From Aquibium microcysteis (GTDB lineage Bacteria; Pseudomonadota; Alphaproteobacteria; Rhizobiales; Rhizobiaceae), in NCBI RefSeq assembly GCF_014495845.1, contig NZ_CP061080.1, positions 3,399,001-3,463,000 on the forward strand: DNA of 64,000 nt. The letters are read 5' to 3'. Under the pieces are notes generated by a model. That model was not told where the DNA came from, did no database searches, and saw nothing but the letters and a program-made list of their open reading frames with translations. Of the stretch, positions 38,497 through 46,406 are shown one piece after another (position 1 is the stretch's first letter; each line of letters begins with the position of its first letter). A program made the translations under genes and the position numbers.

Positions 38497-40491
38497 TCAG
38501 CCGGCGGGGTCGAGTTCCACGATCACGTCGCCGGCCCGCACCTGATCGCCGGCGCGGGCGCGAACCGCCGTCACCGTGCCCGTCGCCGCGGCGGCGAGCA
38601 TCGTCTCCATCTTCATCGCCTCGACCATGCCGACCGTCTGCCCGGCCTCCACCCGGTCGCCGGCGGCGGCCGACAGCGCGCGCAGCACGCCCGTCACCGG
38701 CGTGCGGACCAGCGACGGATCGGCCGCCGCCTCGCGCGCCGCAAGCCGGTCCGGCTCGCTGAAGCGCCAGGTCCGGCCGTCGCGGTCGAGCCAGACGTCG
38801 CGGCCCTCGGCATGGACGGTGGCGACGGCAAGCGCCCCGCCGTCCGCTGCTCCCGCCCCCAGCACCGCCTGCAGCCGCGCCCCCTCGATCCGTGCTTCGA
38901 CGATCGCCACGTCGACCCCTTCGATTCCACCGACCCCGTCGGCCGTGACGATGCGGACGCTGGCCAGGCGGCCGCGCTCGATCCGCGCGGTGGTCTCGAA
39001 GCGGCAACCGTCGCAGTCCAGCGTGACCGAGCAGTCGGCGACGCCCGTCGAGCGAAACCAGCCGCCCGGCGCCGACAGCGCCAGCCACGCGGCGGCCAGC
39101 GCAACCGTCTCCCGCGAAGGCAGAGCTGCCCGCAGCAGCGGCGCGTCGTCGGCGATCCAGCGGTCGATCAGGTCCGTCGTCACGGCGCCGGCGCGGAACT
39201 CCGGCGACGCGAGCAGACCGAGGAGGAAGCCGCGGTTGGTCTTCGGCCCGAACAGCGGCCGCGTCTCCAGCGCCCGCACGAGCCTGCGGATCGCCTCGTC
39301 GCGGGCGCGGCCATGCGCGATCAGCTTGGCGATCATCGGGTCGTAGAAGGGCGTCACCGCCTGCCCGTCCTCCACGCCGGTGTCGATGCGCAGCCCCGGC
39401 TCGTCGGCGCCGACCTGCGGCCGCCAGCCGCGCACCGTCCCCGTCTGCGGCCGGAAGCCCGCCTGCGGGTCCTCGGCGTAGAGCCGCGCCTCGATCGCGT
39501 GGCCGGCGAAGACCACCTCCTCCTGCCGAAGCGGCAGCGCCTCGCCCTGCGCGACCCGCAGCTGCCATTCGACGAGGTCGAGCCCGGTCACCATCTCGGT
39601 CACCGGATGCTCCACCTGCAGGCGCGTGTTCATCTCCAGGAAATGGTAGCCGCCTTCCGCCCCGACGATGAACTCCACCGTTCCCGCCCCCACGTAGTCC
39701 ACCGCCTTCGCGCAGGCGACGGCGTCGCGCGCCATGGCGTCGGTCACGCCCGCGCCGATCGGCGAACTCTCCTCGACGATCTTCTGGTGCCGCCGCTGCG
39801 CCGAACAGTCGCGCGCGCCGAGATGGATGCAGTTGCCCCGGCCGTCGGCGAAGACCTGCACCTCGACGTGCCGCGCCGCCTCCACCAGCCGTTCCAGGAT
39901 CAGCCCGCCGCTGCCGAAGGCGTTCTCCGCCTCGCGCCGCGCGCTTTCCACCGCCGACGCGAGATCGTCCGCGCGTCGCACCCGCCGCATGCCCCGCCCG
40001 CCACCGCCGGCGGACGCCTTCACCAGCAGCGGAAAGCCGATGCGATCCGCTTCCGCGGCGAACCGGTCGGCCGACTGGTCCTCGCCGTCATAGCCCGGCA
40101 CCACCGGCACCCCGGCCCGCGCCATCAGCACCCGCGCCCGCGCCTTGTCGGCCATGGCGCGGATCGCTTCGGGCGGCGGCCCGACGAACACCAGCCCCGC
40201 GTCGCGACAGCCTTGCGCGAAGTCCGCATTTTCCGACAGGAAGCCATAGCCCGGATGCACGGCATCGGCCCCCGCCAGGCGCGCCGCGGCAAGAATCGTG
40301 CCCGCGTCGAGATAGGACCGCGCCGCCTCCGCCGGCCCGATCCGCACCGCCCGGTCGGCCATCCGCACATGCGGCGCCCCGGCATCGGCATCGCTGTGCA
40401 CCGCCACCGTGGCGATCCCCATCCGCCGCGCCGTGCGGATGATCCGGCAGGCGATCTCGCCGCGGTTGGCGATGAGCAGGGTCTGGATCAT
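38497..40491 (-). CDS. mccA: Acyl-CoA carboxylase, biotin carboxylase/biotin-carrier subunit (MccA-like)
   Basis: A 664-aa alpha subunit: biotin carboxylase (about 1-445, starting MIQTLLIANRGEIACRIIRT, ATP-grasp loop ASAGGGGRGMRR) and a C-terminal biotinyl domain with VEAMKMETML, biotin on Lys627. It fixes bicarbonate on biotin for the carboxyltransferase encoded at 42133-43731. Length and gene order fit 3-methylcrotonyl-CoA carboxylase (leucine degradation); geranyl-CoA carboxylase is an alternative that sequence reading alone cannot exclude. A repeat element separates it from the acyl-CoA dehydrogenase gene. Confidence 0.9.
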   Translation of the reverse strand: MIQTLLIANRGEIACRIIRTARRMGIATVAVHSDADAGAPHVRMADRAVRIGPAEAARSYLDAGTILAAARLAGADAVHPGYGFLSENADFAQGCRDAGLVFVGPPPEAIRAMADKARARVLMARAGVPVVPGYDGEDQSADRFAAEADRIGFPLLVKASAGGGGRGMRRVRRADDLASAVESARREAENAFGSGGLILERLVEAARHVEVQVFADGRGNCIHLGARDCSAQRRHQKIVEESSPIGAGVTDAMARDAVACAKAVDYVGAGTVEFIVGAEGGYHFLEMNTRLQVEHPVTEMVTGLDLVEWQLRVAQGEALPLRQEEVVFAGHAIEARLYAEDPQAGFRPQTGTVRGWRPQVGADEPGLRIDTGVEDGQAVTPFYDPMIAKLIAHGRARDEAIRRLVRALETRPLFGPKTNRGFLLGLLASPEFRAGAVTTDLIDRWIADDAPLLRAALPSRETVALAAAWLALSAPGGWFRSTGVADCSVTLDCDGCRFETTARIERGRLASVRIVTADGVGGIEGVDVAIVEARIEGARLQAVLGAGAADGGALAVATVHAEGRDVWLDRDGRTWRFSEPDRLAAREAAADPSLVRTPVTGVLRALSAAAGDRVEAGQTVGMVEAMKMETMLAAAATGTVTAVRARAGDQVRAGDVIVELDPAG

Positions 40492-40523
40492 GGGTGCCAC
40501 GGGATATGTCCGCGCTCGACGAC

Positions 40524-40710
40524 ACCCCCCTCTGGCCTGCCGGCCATCTCCCCCTCAAGGGGGGAGATCGGCTGTCTCCACCGGCTTCGCCAATCGACAA
40601 CGACGCAGGACGAGCGACGACGCCGAAATCGCCGATCTCCCCCCTTGAGGGGGGGCCGAAGGACGGGCGAGACCGGTGGCTCGCCACGCCCGGCAGGCCA
40701 GAGGGGGGTA
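40524..40710. repeat. RIME-like palindromic element A
   Basis: Two inverted arms enclose about 60 bases. The left arm (40524-40572) contains CCTCTGGCCTGCCGGCCATC and then CTCCCCCTCAAGGGGGGAG, itself a palindrome. The right arm (40632-40710) carries the reverse complement but is split by about 35 extra bases. Its closest relative is element B at 41949-42104, and together they bracket the acyl-CoA dehydrogenase gene. The layout resembles rhizobial intergenic mosaic elements. Confidence 0.75.
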
Positions 40711-40744
40711 TCGCAAAGCGCAGACATACGTATACGCACCACCC

Positions 40745-41911
40745 TCACCCCCGCCCCCGGTTGCCCGTGCCCGGCAGCGTGCCCTCCAGCTTGGCGATGA
40801 TGCCGAGCATGATCTCGTCGGCGCCCGCCCCGATCGACACCAGCCGCGTGTCGCGCCAGGCGCGGCTCACCGGATTGTCGGCGGTGTAGCCCATGCCGCC
40901 CCAGTATTGCAGGCAGGCATCGGTGAGTTCGCGCGCCAGCCGCCCGGTCTTCAGCTTGGCCATCGAGGCGAGCCGCGTCACGTCGGCGCCGGCGACGTAC
41001 TGCTCGATCGCGCTCCAGGTCAGCGCGCGCAGCGCCTCCACCTCGGTGCGCAGTTCGGCCAGCCGGAAATGCACCACCTGATTGTCGAGGATCGGCTTGC
41101 CGAAGGCCTGCCGCTGGCCGGTATAGTCGATCGTCAGGTCGATCAGCCGGTCGAAGCCCTTCAGCGAACTCGCCGCCGAATAGAGCCGCTCCTCCTGGAA
41201 CTGCAGCATCTGGTAGGTGAAGCCCATGCCCTCCTGGCCGATCAGGTTGGCGACCGGCACCCGCACCGCGTCGAAGAACAGCTGCGCGGTGTCGGACGAA
41301 TGCATGCCGATCTTGCGGATCTTCTGCCGCGTGATGCCCGCGGCATCCATCGGCACGCAGATCAGCGACTTGTTCCTGTGCGGGGGCCCGTCCGACGTGT
41401 TGGCGAGCAGACAGCACCAGTCCGCCTCCATGCCGTTGGTGATCCACATCTTGGTGCCCGAGATCACCCAGTCGCCGCCGTCCCGGCGCGCGACCGTCTT
41501 CACCGCCGCCACGTCCGAGCCGCCGCCCGGCTCCGAGACGCCAAGGCAGCCCACCACGTCGCCCGCAATCGACGGCGCGAGGAAATTCCGCTTCACGTGG
41601 TCGGAGCCGAAGCGGTTCAGCGCCGGCGTGCACATGTCGGTGTGGACGCCGATCGCCATCGGCACGCCGCCGCAATGGCACGCGCCCAGCTCCTCGGCCA
41701 TCACCATGGAATAGGAGAAGTCGAGCCCCAGCCCGCCGTAGTCGGGATCGTATTTGACCCCGAGCAGGCCGAGATCGCCCATCTTCTTGAGGACCTCGTG
41801 CGAGGGAAACGCCTCCGCCGCCTCCCAGGCGTCGACATGCGGATTGAGTTCCGTCTCGACGAACCTTGCCACTGTGCGGCGCAGGCTCTCGTGTTCGGCG
41901 GTGAAGTGCAT
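40745..41911 (-). CDS. Acyl-CoA dehydrogenase (isovaleryl-/citronellyl-CoA dehydrogenase type)
   Basis: A 388-aa flavoprotein dehydrogenase. The FAD/substrate motif GCLGVSEPGGGSDV is at about 121-134 and WITNG at about 156-160. The usual C-terminal catalytic Glu of MCAD-type enzymes is replaced (SIGAGADEIM), and a Glu is found in FQEERLYSAAS (about 238-248), where isovaleryl-CoA dehydrogenase keeps its base. The start at 41911 (MHFTAEHESLRRTVARFVET) fits the family; the frame runs 60 bases further into a repeat. Between the carboxylase subunits it should supply their enoyl-CoA substrate, from isovaleryl-CoA or citronellyl-CoA. Confidence 0.9.
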   Translation of the reverse strand: MHFTAEHESLRRTVARFVETELNPHVDAWEAAEAFPSHEVLKKMGDLGLLGVKYDPDYGGLGLDFSYSMVMAEELGACHCGGVPMAIGVHTDMCTPALNRFGSDHVKRNFLAPSIAGDVVGCLGVSEPGGGSDVAAVKTVARRDGGDWVISGTKMWITNGMEADWCCLLANTSDGPPHRNKSLICVPMDAAGITRQKIRKIGMHSSDTAQLFFDAVRVPVANLIGQEGMGFTYQMLQFQEERLYSAASSLKGFDRLIDLTIDYTGQRQAFGKPILDNQVVHFRLAELRTEVEALRALTWSAIEQYVAGADVTRLASMAKLKTGRLARELTDACLQYWGGMGYTADNPVSRAWRDTRLVSIGAGADEIMLGIIAKLEGTLPGTGNRGRG

Positions 41912-41948
41912 CTGGTTTCCTCCCAATCGTTCCGATGGAGTGCCGGTA

Positions 41949-42104
41949 CACCCCCCTCTGCCTGCCGGCATCTCCCCCTCAAGGGGGGAGATCGAAGCCT
42001 CGTCGACGGTTGCTCAAATCGCCACGGTCGAAAAGCGGATGCGAGTGCACGAACTGCCGATCTCCCCCCTTGGGGGGGGAGATGGCCGGCAGGCCAGAGG
42101 GGGT
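41949..42104. repeat. RIME-like palindromic element B
   Basis: Same architecture as element A: left arm 41949-41993 (CCTCTGCCTGCCGGCATC, then CTCCCCCTCAAGGGGGGAG), about 60 bases, then an inverted right arm (42057-42104) ending GCCGGCAGGCCAGAGGGGG. Here the right arm is uninterrupted. It fills the gap between the carboxyltransferase and dehydrogenase genes and would form a long hairpin in their common transcript. Confidence 0.75.
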
Positions 42105-42132
42105 CCCGCTCGCGCTGACATCGGGCGGTAAT

Positions 42133-43731
42133 CTACCCCCTCGCCACCCCGAACGCGTTCGGCCGCAGCACCCTTGCATCTCCCTCTGCCGCGACCGCCA
42201 GGCACAGCGAAAGCACGGCGCGCGTGTCGCGCGGATCGATGATGCCGTCGTCCCACAGCCGGGCCGTGCCGTAGAGCGCGGTGGACTGCGCCTCGACGCC
42301 GGCGCGGATGCCGGCCGTCATCCTCGACAGCGCCGCCTCGTCGACCGGGCCACCCTTTCCGCGCGTGACGATCTCCATCACCGTCGCCGCCTGCTCGCCG
42401 CCCATCACGGCGGTTCGGGCCGACGGCCAGGAGAAGATGAAGCGCGGCGAGAAGCCCCGGCCGCACATGCCGTAATTGCCGGCGCCGTAGGAGCCGCCGA
42501 CGACCACCGTGAATTTTGGTACGCGGGCATTGGCCACCGCCTGGATCATCTTCGACCCGTGCTTGATCGCCCCCTCGCGCTCGGCCGCGGTGCCGACCAT
42601 GTAGCCGGTCGTGTTCTGCAGGAAGACCAGCGGCGTACGGGCCTGGTCGCAGAGCTGGATGAACTGCGCCGCCTTCAGCGAACCGGCAGGCATGATCGGT
42701 CCGTTGTTGGCCAGGATGCCGACCCGGTGCCCGTCGATCGCCGCGTGGCCGCAGACCGTGTCGGGCGCATAGTCCGCCTTGAATTCGAAGAAATCCGAGC
42801 CGTCGGCGATGCGGGCGATCACCTCCTTCATGTCGAAGGGCTGGCGCCCGTCGGCCGGCACGATCCCCATCAGGTCCTCGGCGTCATGCAGCGGCGGTGC
42901 GGCGGCGGCGCGCGGGCAGACCGTGTCCCAGGCGAGGTTGCGCATGATCTCGCGGCCGATCGCCAGCGCCTGGACGTCGTCCTCGGCCACGTGTTCGCCG
43001 AGCCCGGTGACGCGGCCGTGCAGGTCCGCCCCGCCGAGATCCTCGTCGTCGGCGTCCTCGCCGATCGCCGCCTTCACCAGCGGCGGACCGGCGAGGAAGA
43101 TCTTCGAGCGGCCGCGCACCAGCACCACGTAGTCCGACAATCCGGGCAGGTAGGCCCCGCCTGCCGTTGACGAACCGTGCACGATGGCAATCTGCGGGAT
43201 GCCGGCCGCCGACAGCCGCGCCTGGTTGGCGAAGGAACGCCCGCCTTCGACGAACATCTCCGCCTGGTGCAGCAGGTTGGCGCCGCCGCTCTCCACCAGA
43301 TAGATCAGCGGCAGCCGGTTCTCGAAGGCGAGTTCGTGCAGGCGCAGCGCCTTCTTCAGCCCGATCGGCGGCACCGTGCCGCCCTTGATGCCGCTGTCGG
43401 ACGCCGACACGATGCAGCGCCGGCCGGCCACCACGCCGATGCCGGCGATCGTGCCGCCGCCCATGGCGTTCTTGTCGCCGTCGTCGTCGTGCATGCGCAG
43501 GCCGGCGAGCGTCATTAGTTCGAGGAAGGGCTGGCCGCGGTCGAGCAGGCGCTCGACGCGTTCGCGCGGCAGGATCTGGCCGCGCTGCGCGAACCGGTCG
43601 GCGCGCGCAGCCGAGTTGGCGCGGATCTTCGCCTCGAGACCGCGCACCTCCGACAGTTTCGCCGCCATCGCCGCGGCATTGGCGCGGAAGCCTTCGGAGC
43701 GCGTGTCGATCCGGGAGACGAGCGCCGGCAT
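42133..43731 (-). CDS. mccB: Acyl-CoA carboxylase, carboxyltransferase subunit (MccB-like)
   Basis: A 532-aa beta subunit with two crotonase-like carboxyltransferase domains (about 30-285 and 290-530). Motifs include GGSSTAGGAYLPG-like HGSSTAGGAYLPGLSDY and LQNTTGYMVG, followed by GGSYGAGNYGMCGRGFSPRF. The start at 43731 (MPALVSRIDTRSEGFRANAA) matches the family N-terminus; 105 bases of upstream open frame are ignored. It is the first gene of the operon mccB, dehydrogenase, mccA, with a LiuR-like palindrome 118 bases upstream of the chosen start. Confidence 0.93.
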   Translation of the reverse strand: MPALVSRIDTRSEGFRANAAAMAAKLSEVRGLEAKIRANSAARADRFAQRGQILPRERVERLLDRGQPFLELMTLAGLRMHDDDGDKNAMGGGTIAGIGVVAGRRCIVSASDSGIKGGTVPPIGLKKALRLHELAFENRLPLIYLVESGGANLLHQAEMFVEGGRSFANQARLSAAGIPQIAIVHGSSTAGGAYLPGLSDYVVLVRGRSKIFLAGPPLVKAAIGEDADDEDLGGADLHGRVTGLGEHVAEDDVQALAIGREIMRNLAWDTVCPRAAAAPPLHDAEDLMGIVPADGRQPFDMKEVIARIADGSDFFEFKADYAPDTVCGHAAIDGHRVGILANNGPIMPAGSLKAAQFIQLCDQARTPLVFLQNTTGYMVGTAAEREGAIKHGSKMIQAVANARVPKFTVVVGGSYGAGNYGMCGRGFSPRFIFSWPSARTAVMGGEQAATVMEIVTRGKGGPVDEAALSRMTAGIRAGVEAQSTALYGTARLWDDGIIDPRDTRAVLSLCLAVAAEGDARVLRPNAFGVARG

Positions 43732-43848
43732 CAGCGACCCGCCGAAGGAACGGGGCAAGGCGTCGCAGCGGCGAAACAATCCCCGCGCAGAATGCTTTGA
43801 CAGGTCAATGCCGGCTCCTCCTCCCGCATCGTTCAAGGCTAGACAACG

Positions 43849-43864
43849 TTGACGTAAACGTCAA
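43849..43864. promoter_or_regulatory. LiuR-like palindrome TTGACGT-AA-ACGTCAA
   Basis: Seven-base inverted arms with a 2-bp centre, lying between the divergent mccB operon and SCP2 gene. A related half, TGACGTCAA, occurs at 43910-43918. The form resembles operators described for the MerR-family regulator LiuR of leucine/isovalerate catabolism. No regulator gene is in the window. Confidence 0.5.
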
Positions 43865-43956
43865 TCGGCTGGTAAGGGAGGCGACAGTCACCGGCACCGC
43901 ACCGACGCGTGACGTCAACGGGCGAGCACGACGTTCGCCGCATCATGGAGAATGAC

Positions 43957-44238
43957 ATGAGCCTCGACCAGATCGCCGCCAAGATCGACCAGCGCCTCTC
44001 GGGCTCCGGCTTCGACCGGTCCGTGAAGATCGACCTCGGCGCCGACGGCGCCATTCTGATCGACGGCGAGTCTGCCGCGGTCGGCAACGGCGACGCCGAC
44101 TGCACGATCACCATGAGCAAGGACAATTTCGAGTCGCTCATCGCCGGCGACCTCAACCCCACCGCCGCCTTCATGACCGGCAAGATGAAAGTCGCCGGCG
44201 ACATGTCCGCCGCCATGGCGCTCAGCCAGGCGCTCTGA
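43957..44238 (+). CDS. SCP2 sterol-binding domain protein
   Basis: A 93-aa single-domain SCP2 protein. Typical features are IDLGADGAILIDG, then DADCTITMSKDNFESLIAGD, and the final AAFMTGKMKVAGDMSAAMAL. The start at 43957 is the conserved MSLDQIAAKIDQRL; the open frame begins 48 bases earlier. Bacterial members bind acyl-CoAs or lipids and often accompany acyl-CoA metabolism, as here opposite the carboxylase operon. Confidence 0.9.
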   Translation: MSLDQIAAKIDQRLSGSGFDRSVKIDLGADGAILIDGESAAVGNGDADCTITMSKDNFESLIAGDLNPTAAFMTGKMKVAGDMSAAMALSQAL

Positions 44239-44305
44239 CGCGAGCCTCCCCGACGGGAGGCCCCCCTCCCGTCGCCGCCCCGCCCCTTCACCGCCGCGCC
44301 CCCAC

Positions 44306-44407
44306 CTTCGTCATCCCGGAACGCGCCGTCGAGCGGAGCGAGACGGCACGTATCCGGGATCCATGCCTCGCCGCTCTTCCCCGCGATCCGGTGCACGACG
44401 AGGCGCG
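44306..44407. repeat. Dispersed repeat R1, copy 1
   Basis: About 100 bases starting CTTCGTCATCCCGGAACG, with inner CGTATCCGGGATCCATGCCT and ending GTGCACGACGAGGCG. A second copy lies at 44699-44796. CATCCCGGA and TCCGGGAT form inverted arms. It is non-coding; the reading frames that cross it are shadows. Confidence 0.75.
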
Positions 44408-44480
44408 CGCCGACGCGCGTCTTCGCCGTCCCTCCGCCGGCGCCGCTCCACGGTCTTGGCCGTCGTCACGGTCGTCGCCG

Positions 44481-44642
44481 CATCCTCCAGCGTCGCCCCC
44501 CCTCCGTCGTCGCTTCGCGACGCCACCTCCGCCCCCACTGCGTGGGGTGGAGGACAGGCTGCCACCGGCGCCGCAGCCCGTCCTCCAACCCCACGAAGTG
44601 GGGGGAAGGTGCCGAGCGCAGCGAGGCGGAGGGGGGGACCCC
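44481..44642. repeat. Dispersed repeat R2, copy 1 with inverted partner
   Basis: The first part (44481-44555) runs from CATCCTCCAGCGTCG through GACGCCACCTCCGCCCCCAC to GTGGGGTGGAGGAC. The second part (about 44575-44642) is an inverted, diverged copy (CCTCCAACCCCACGAAGTGG, later GAGGCGGAGGGGGG). The unit can fold on itself. A direct copy of the first part lies at 44845-44915. Confidence 0.7.
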
Positions 44643-44698
44643 GCCGCCCCGAGACGGTAACCCCACAGGCCTGCCTCGCCCGACTTGGCACCCTCCTC

Positions 44699-44796
44699 CT
44701 TCGTCATCCCGGAACGACGTCCGAGCGCAGCGAAGGACGACGTATCCGGGATCCATGCCTCTCCGTCCATGCCCGCGATCGGGTGCACGACGAGGC
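44699..44796. repeat. Dispersed repeat R1, copy 2
   Basis: Matches copy 1 at both ends (CTTCGTCATCCCGGAACG and GTGCACGACGAGGC) and over CGTATCCGGGATCCATGCCT, with differences mainly in the loop between the arms. Confidence 0.75.
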
Positions 44797-44844
44797 CTGT
44801 CGCCGTCATCCCGGTCGCCTCCACCATCTCCGCCCTCGTCGCCA

Positions 44845-44915
44845 CATCCTGCGTCGCCCCCCTCCGTCGTCGCTACGCGACGCCACCTCCGCCCCCACCT
44901 CGTGGGGTGGAGGAC
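44845..44915. repeat. Dispersed repeat R2, copy 2
   Basis: Nearly identical to 44481-44555, with changes at TGCG for CCAGCG, CTACGC for CTTCGC and a two-base swap before GTGGGGTGG. R1 and R2 alternate here (R1, R2, R1, R2), so a composite R1-R2 block has been duplicated in tandem. Confidence 0.7.
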
Positions 44916-45007
44916 GGACGCCGCCAGCATTATCAACGCCTTGCAGAAAATCTGTCCACACCCTTGCCACCTCATCGCAGTCTGGCCGCAGTCGAAGGAG
45001 GCAAGAC

Positions 45008-45436
45008 ATGCGCGGGGCGGGGCTAAACGGGCGGAAGCTGCGGGAGACGATCGCGCTCCTGCTGTCGCTCGCCGCCAAGGCCGATGCCGCCGCCGGCCGG
45101 TCCTTCGTGGTACGCTTTCTGGTGCTGTTCTTCCTGCGCCGCGGCGAACGGGCGGCGCGGGCGAGCGTCGCAAACGCGCTGCAGATCGACCTCGCCGTGG
45201 TCGAGGACGAACTCGCGGCCGCCGCCGGGCCGGGCGACGCCAGTCCCTTCGACGCCGCCCTCGTCGCCTGGCGCTACCGCTGGTGCGCGGCGATGCTCTC
45301 GGCCGTGCTCGCCACGATGGGCGGCGTCGCCTGGGCGCCCGGCCGCGACCGCATGCCGGACGGGTCCGCCTGCCGGGACGTTGCCTGCCGCGTCCTGCCC
45401 GTCCTGCCGCTGCCGCAGGTCCACGACACGTCCTGA
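45008..45436 (+). CDS. Hypothetical protein, 142 aa
   Basis: An ATG at 45008 with GAAGGAGG 7-14 bases upstream opens a 142-aa frame. The N-terminal half has a hydrophobic/basic segment (FVVRFLVLFFLRRGERAARA, about 33-52). A second hydrophobic region lies at 87-107, and three Cys occur overall (CAAML near 93, then CRDVAC). No family was recognised. It stands alone between two repeat-rich intergenic stretches, so it may be a poorly conserved orphan. Confidence 0.5.
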   Translation: MRGAGLNGRKLRETIALLLSLAAKADAAAGRSFVVRFLVLFFLRRGERAARASVANALQIDLAVVEDELAAAAGPGDASPFDAALVAWRYRWCAAMLSAVLATMGGVAWAPGRDRMPDGSACRDVACRVLPVLPLPQVHDTS

Positions 45437-45540
45437 CGCCGCGCCTGCGGCGCGCCGATCCCCATCCCGAGACCCGACAGGCCGGGCGGCAGGGCCGCTT
45501 CCCGGCCCGCAGGCGCTGGCGGAAATGCGGGGGGGAAATC

Positions 45541-45619
45541 CGGGGACAGTTTAAGCAATTCGACCCGAAGACCGACCCGGAAGGAGGGGAAGGGTGTCGA
45601 ATTGAGCAAACCGTCCCCG
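45541..45619. repeat. REPIN-like inverted repeat 1
   Basis: The arms CGGGGACAGTTTAAGCAATT (45541-45560) and its near reverse complement (45600-45619, AATTGAGCAAACCGTCCCCG) enclose about 40 bases. A further half unit, GGTAGGCCGTCCCCGCATTT, is at 45663-45682. The wording matches REPIN-like repeat 2 at 57526-57610. Such REP sequences are mobilised in trans by RAYT transposases; none is encoded here. Confidence 0.65.
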
Positions 45620-45730
45620 CATTCCTGCCCGTTGAATCCGCCCCACCCGTCGGGCGGAATTCGGTAGGCCGTCCCCGCATTTCCGGCCGGCCTTCGATGA
45701 CGGAACCGGTGTCCCGGCGCCGTCCCGCGC

Positions 45731-46291
45731 CTACGCCGCCAGCCGCCGCCGCTCCGCCTTCGCCTTGCGGCCGGCCGCCGTCAGCGTCCCCGCCGCCCCG
45801 TCGAGCCAGCCCTCGATCAGTTCGAGCGCCAGGAAGCGTCCCTTTTCATAGGGGCCGGGCATCGACAGCGCGTCGGTCTTCTCCGCCGAGAAGCCGAAGC
45901 GGGCATAGTAGGGCGCGTCGCCGACGAGCAGGATCGCGCCGTGGCCGAGCCGCCGCGCCTCGCCGATCGCATGCCGCATCAGCGCGGAGCCGATGCCGCT
46001 CGATTTGACCGACGGATCGACGGCGAGCGGGCCGAGCAGCAGCGCCGGCGCGCCGCCTTCGCCCGCCGTCACGTCCCACAGCCGCACCGTGCCGACGAGC
46101 CGGCCGTCGCCGTCCTTCGCGCAGAAGGCGAGGCCTTCCGAAGGACGCCGCCCGCGCCGCAGCTTCTCCGACGCCTTGCGCCTGCGCCCCGGCCCCATGG
46201 CCCGGTCGAGCAGCGCCTCGCGTGCGGCGACGTCGCCGGGGGCTTCGCAAAGAATGGAGGGAGCGATGTCGATGGCGAGGTTTGGGTTCAT
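45731..46291 (-). CDS. GNAT family N-acetyltransferase
   Basis: A 186-aa GNAT enzyme. LLGPLAVDPSVKSSGIGSAL (about 87-106) is the acetyl-CoA pyrophosphate-binding motif A, followed by ILLVGDAPYYARFGFSAEK, the common motif B. This pattern is frequent in bacterial GNATs of the 'predicted N-acetyltransferase YhbS' type. The substrate is unknown. It lies 115 bases downstream of the decarboxylase gene on the same strand, so co-transcription is possible. Confidence 0.88.
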   Translation of the reverse strand: MNPNLAIDIAPSILCEAPGDVAAREALLDRAMGPGRRRKASEKLRRGRRPSEGLAFCAKDGDGRLVGTVRLWDVTAGEGGAPALLLGPLAVDPSVKSSGIGSALMRHAIGEARRLGHGAILLVGDAPYYARFGFSAEKTDALSMPGPYEKGRFLALELIEGWLDGAAGTLTAAGRKAKAERRRLAA

Positions 46292-46406
46292 CTGCGCGAT
46301 CCTTCACAAGCGGATGAAAAGTCCACGAGCGGACCCGTCGCCGGGGGCGTTCCCCCCGGCGGCAGGCATGATCCGGCGGCGTCCGGCTGGGTCAGCCGGC
46401 GAGCCG

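Noticed and set aside
44363..45436. Long + strand frame through the R1/R2 repeats
   Set aside because: The upstream part is translated repeat DNA of low complexity; only the part from the ATG at 45008 has a ribosome-binding site.
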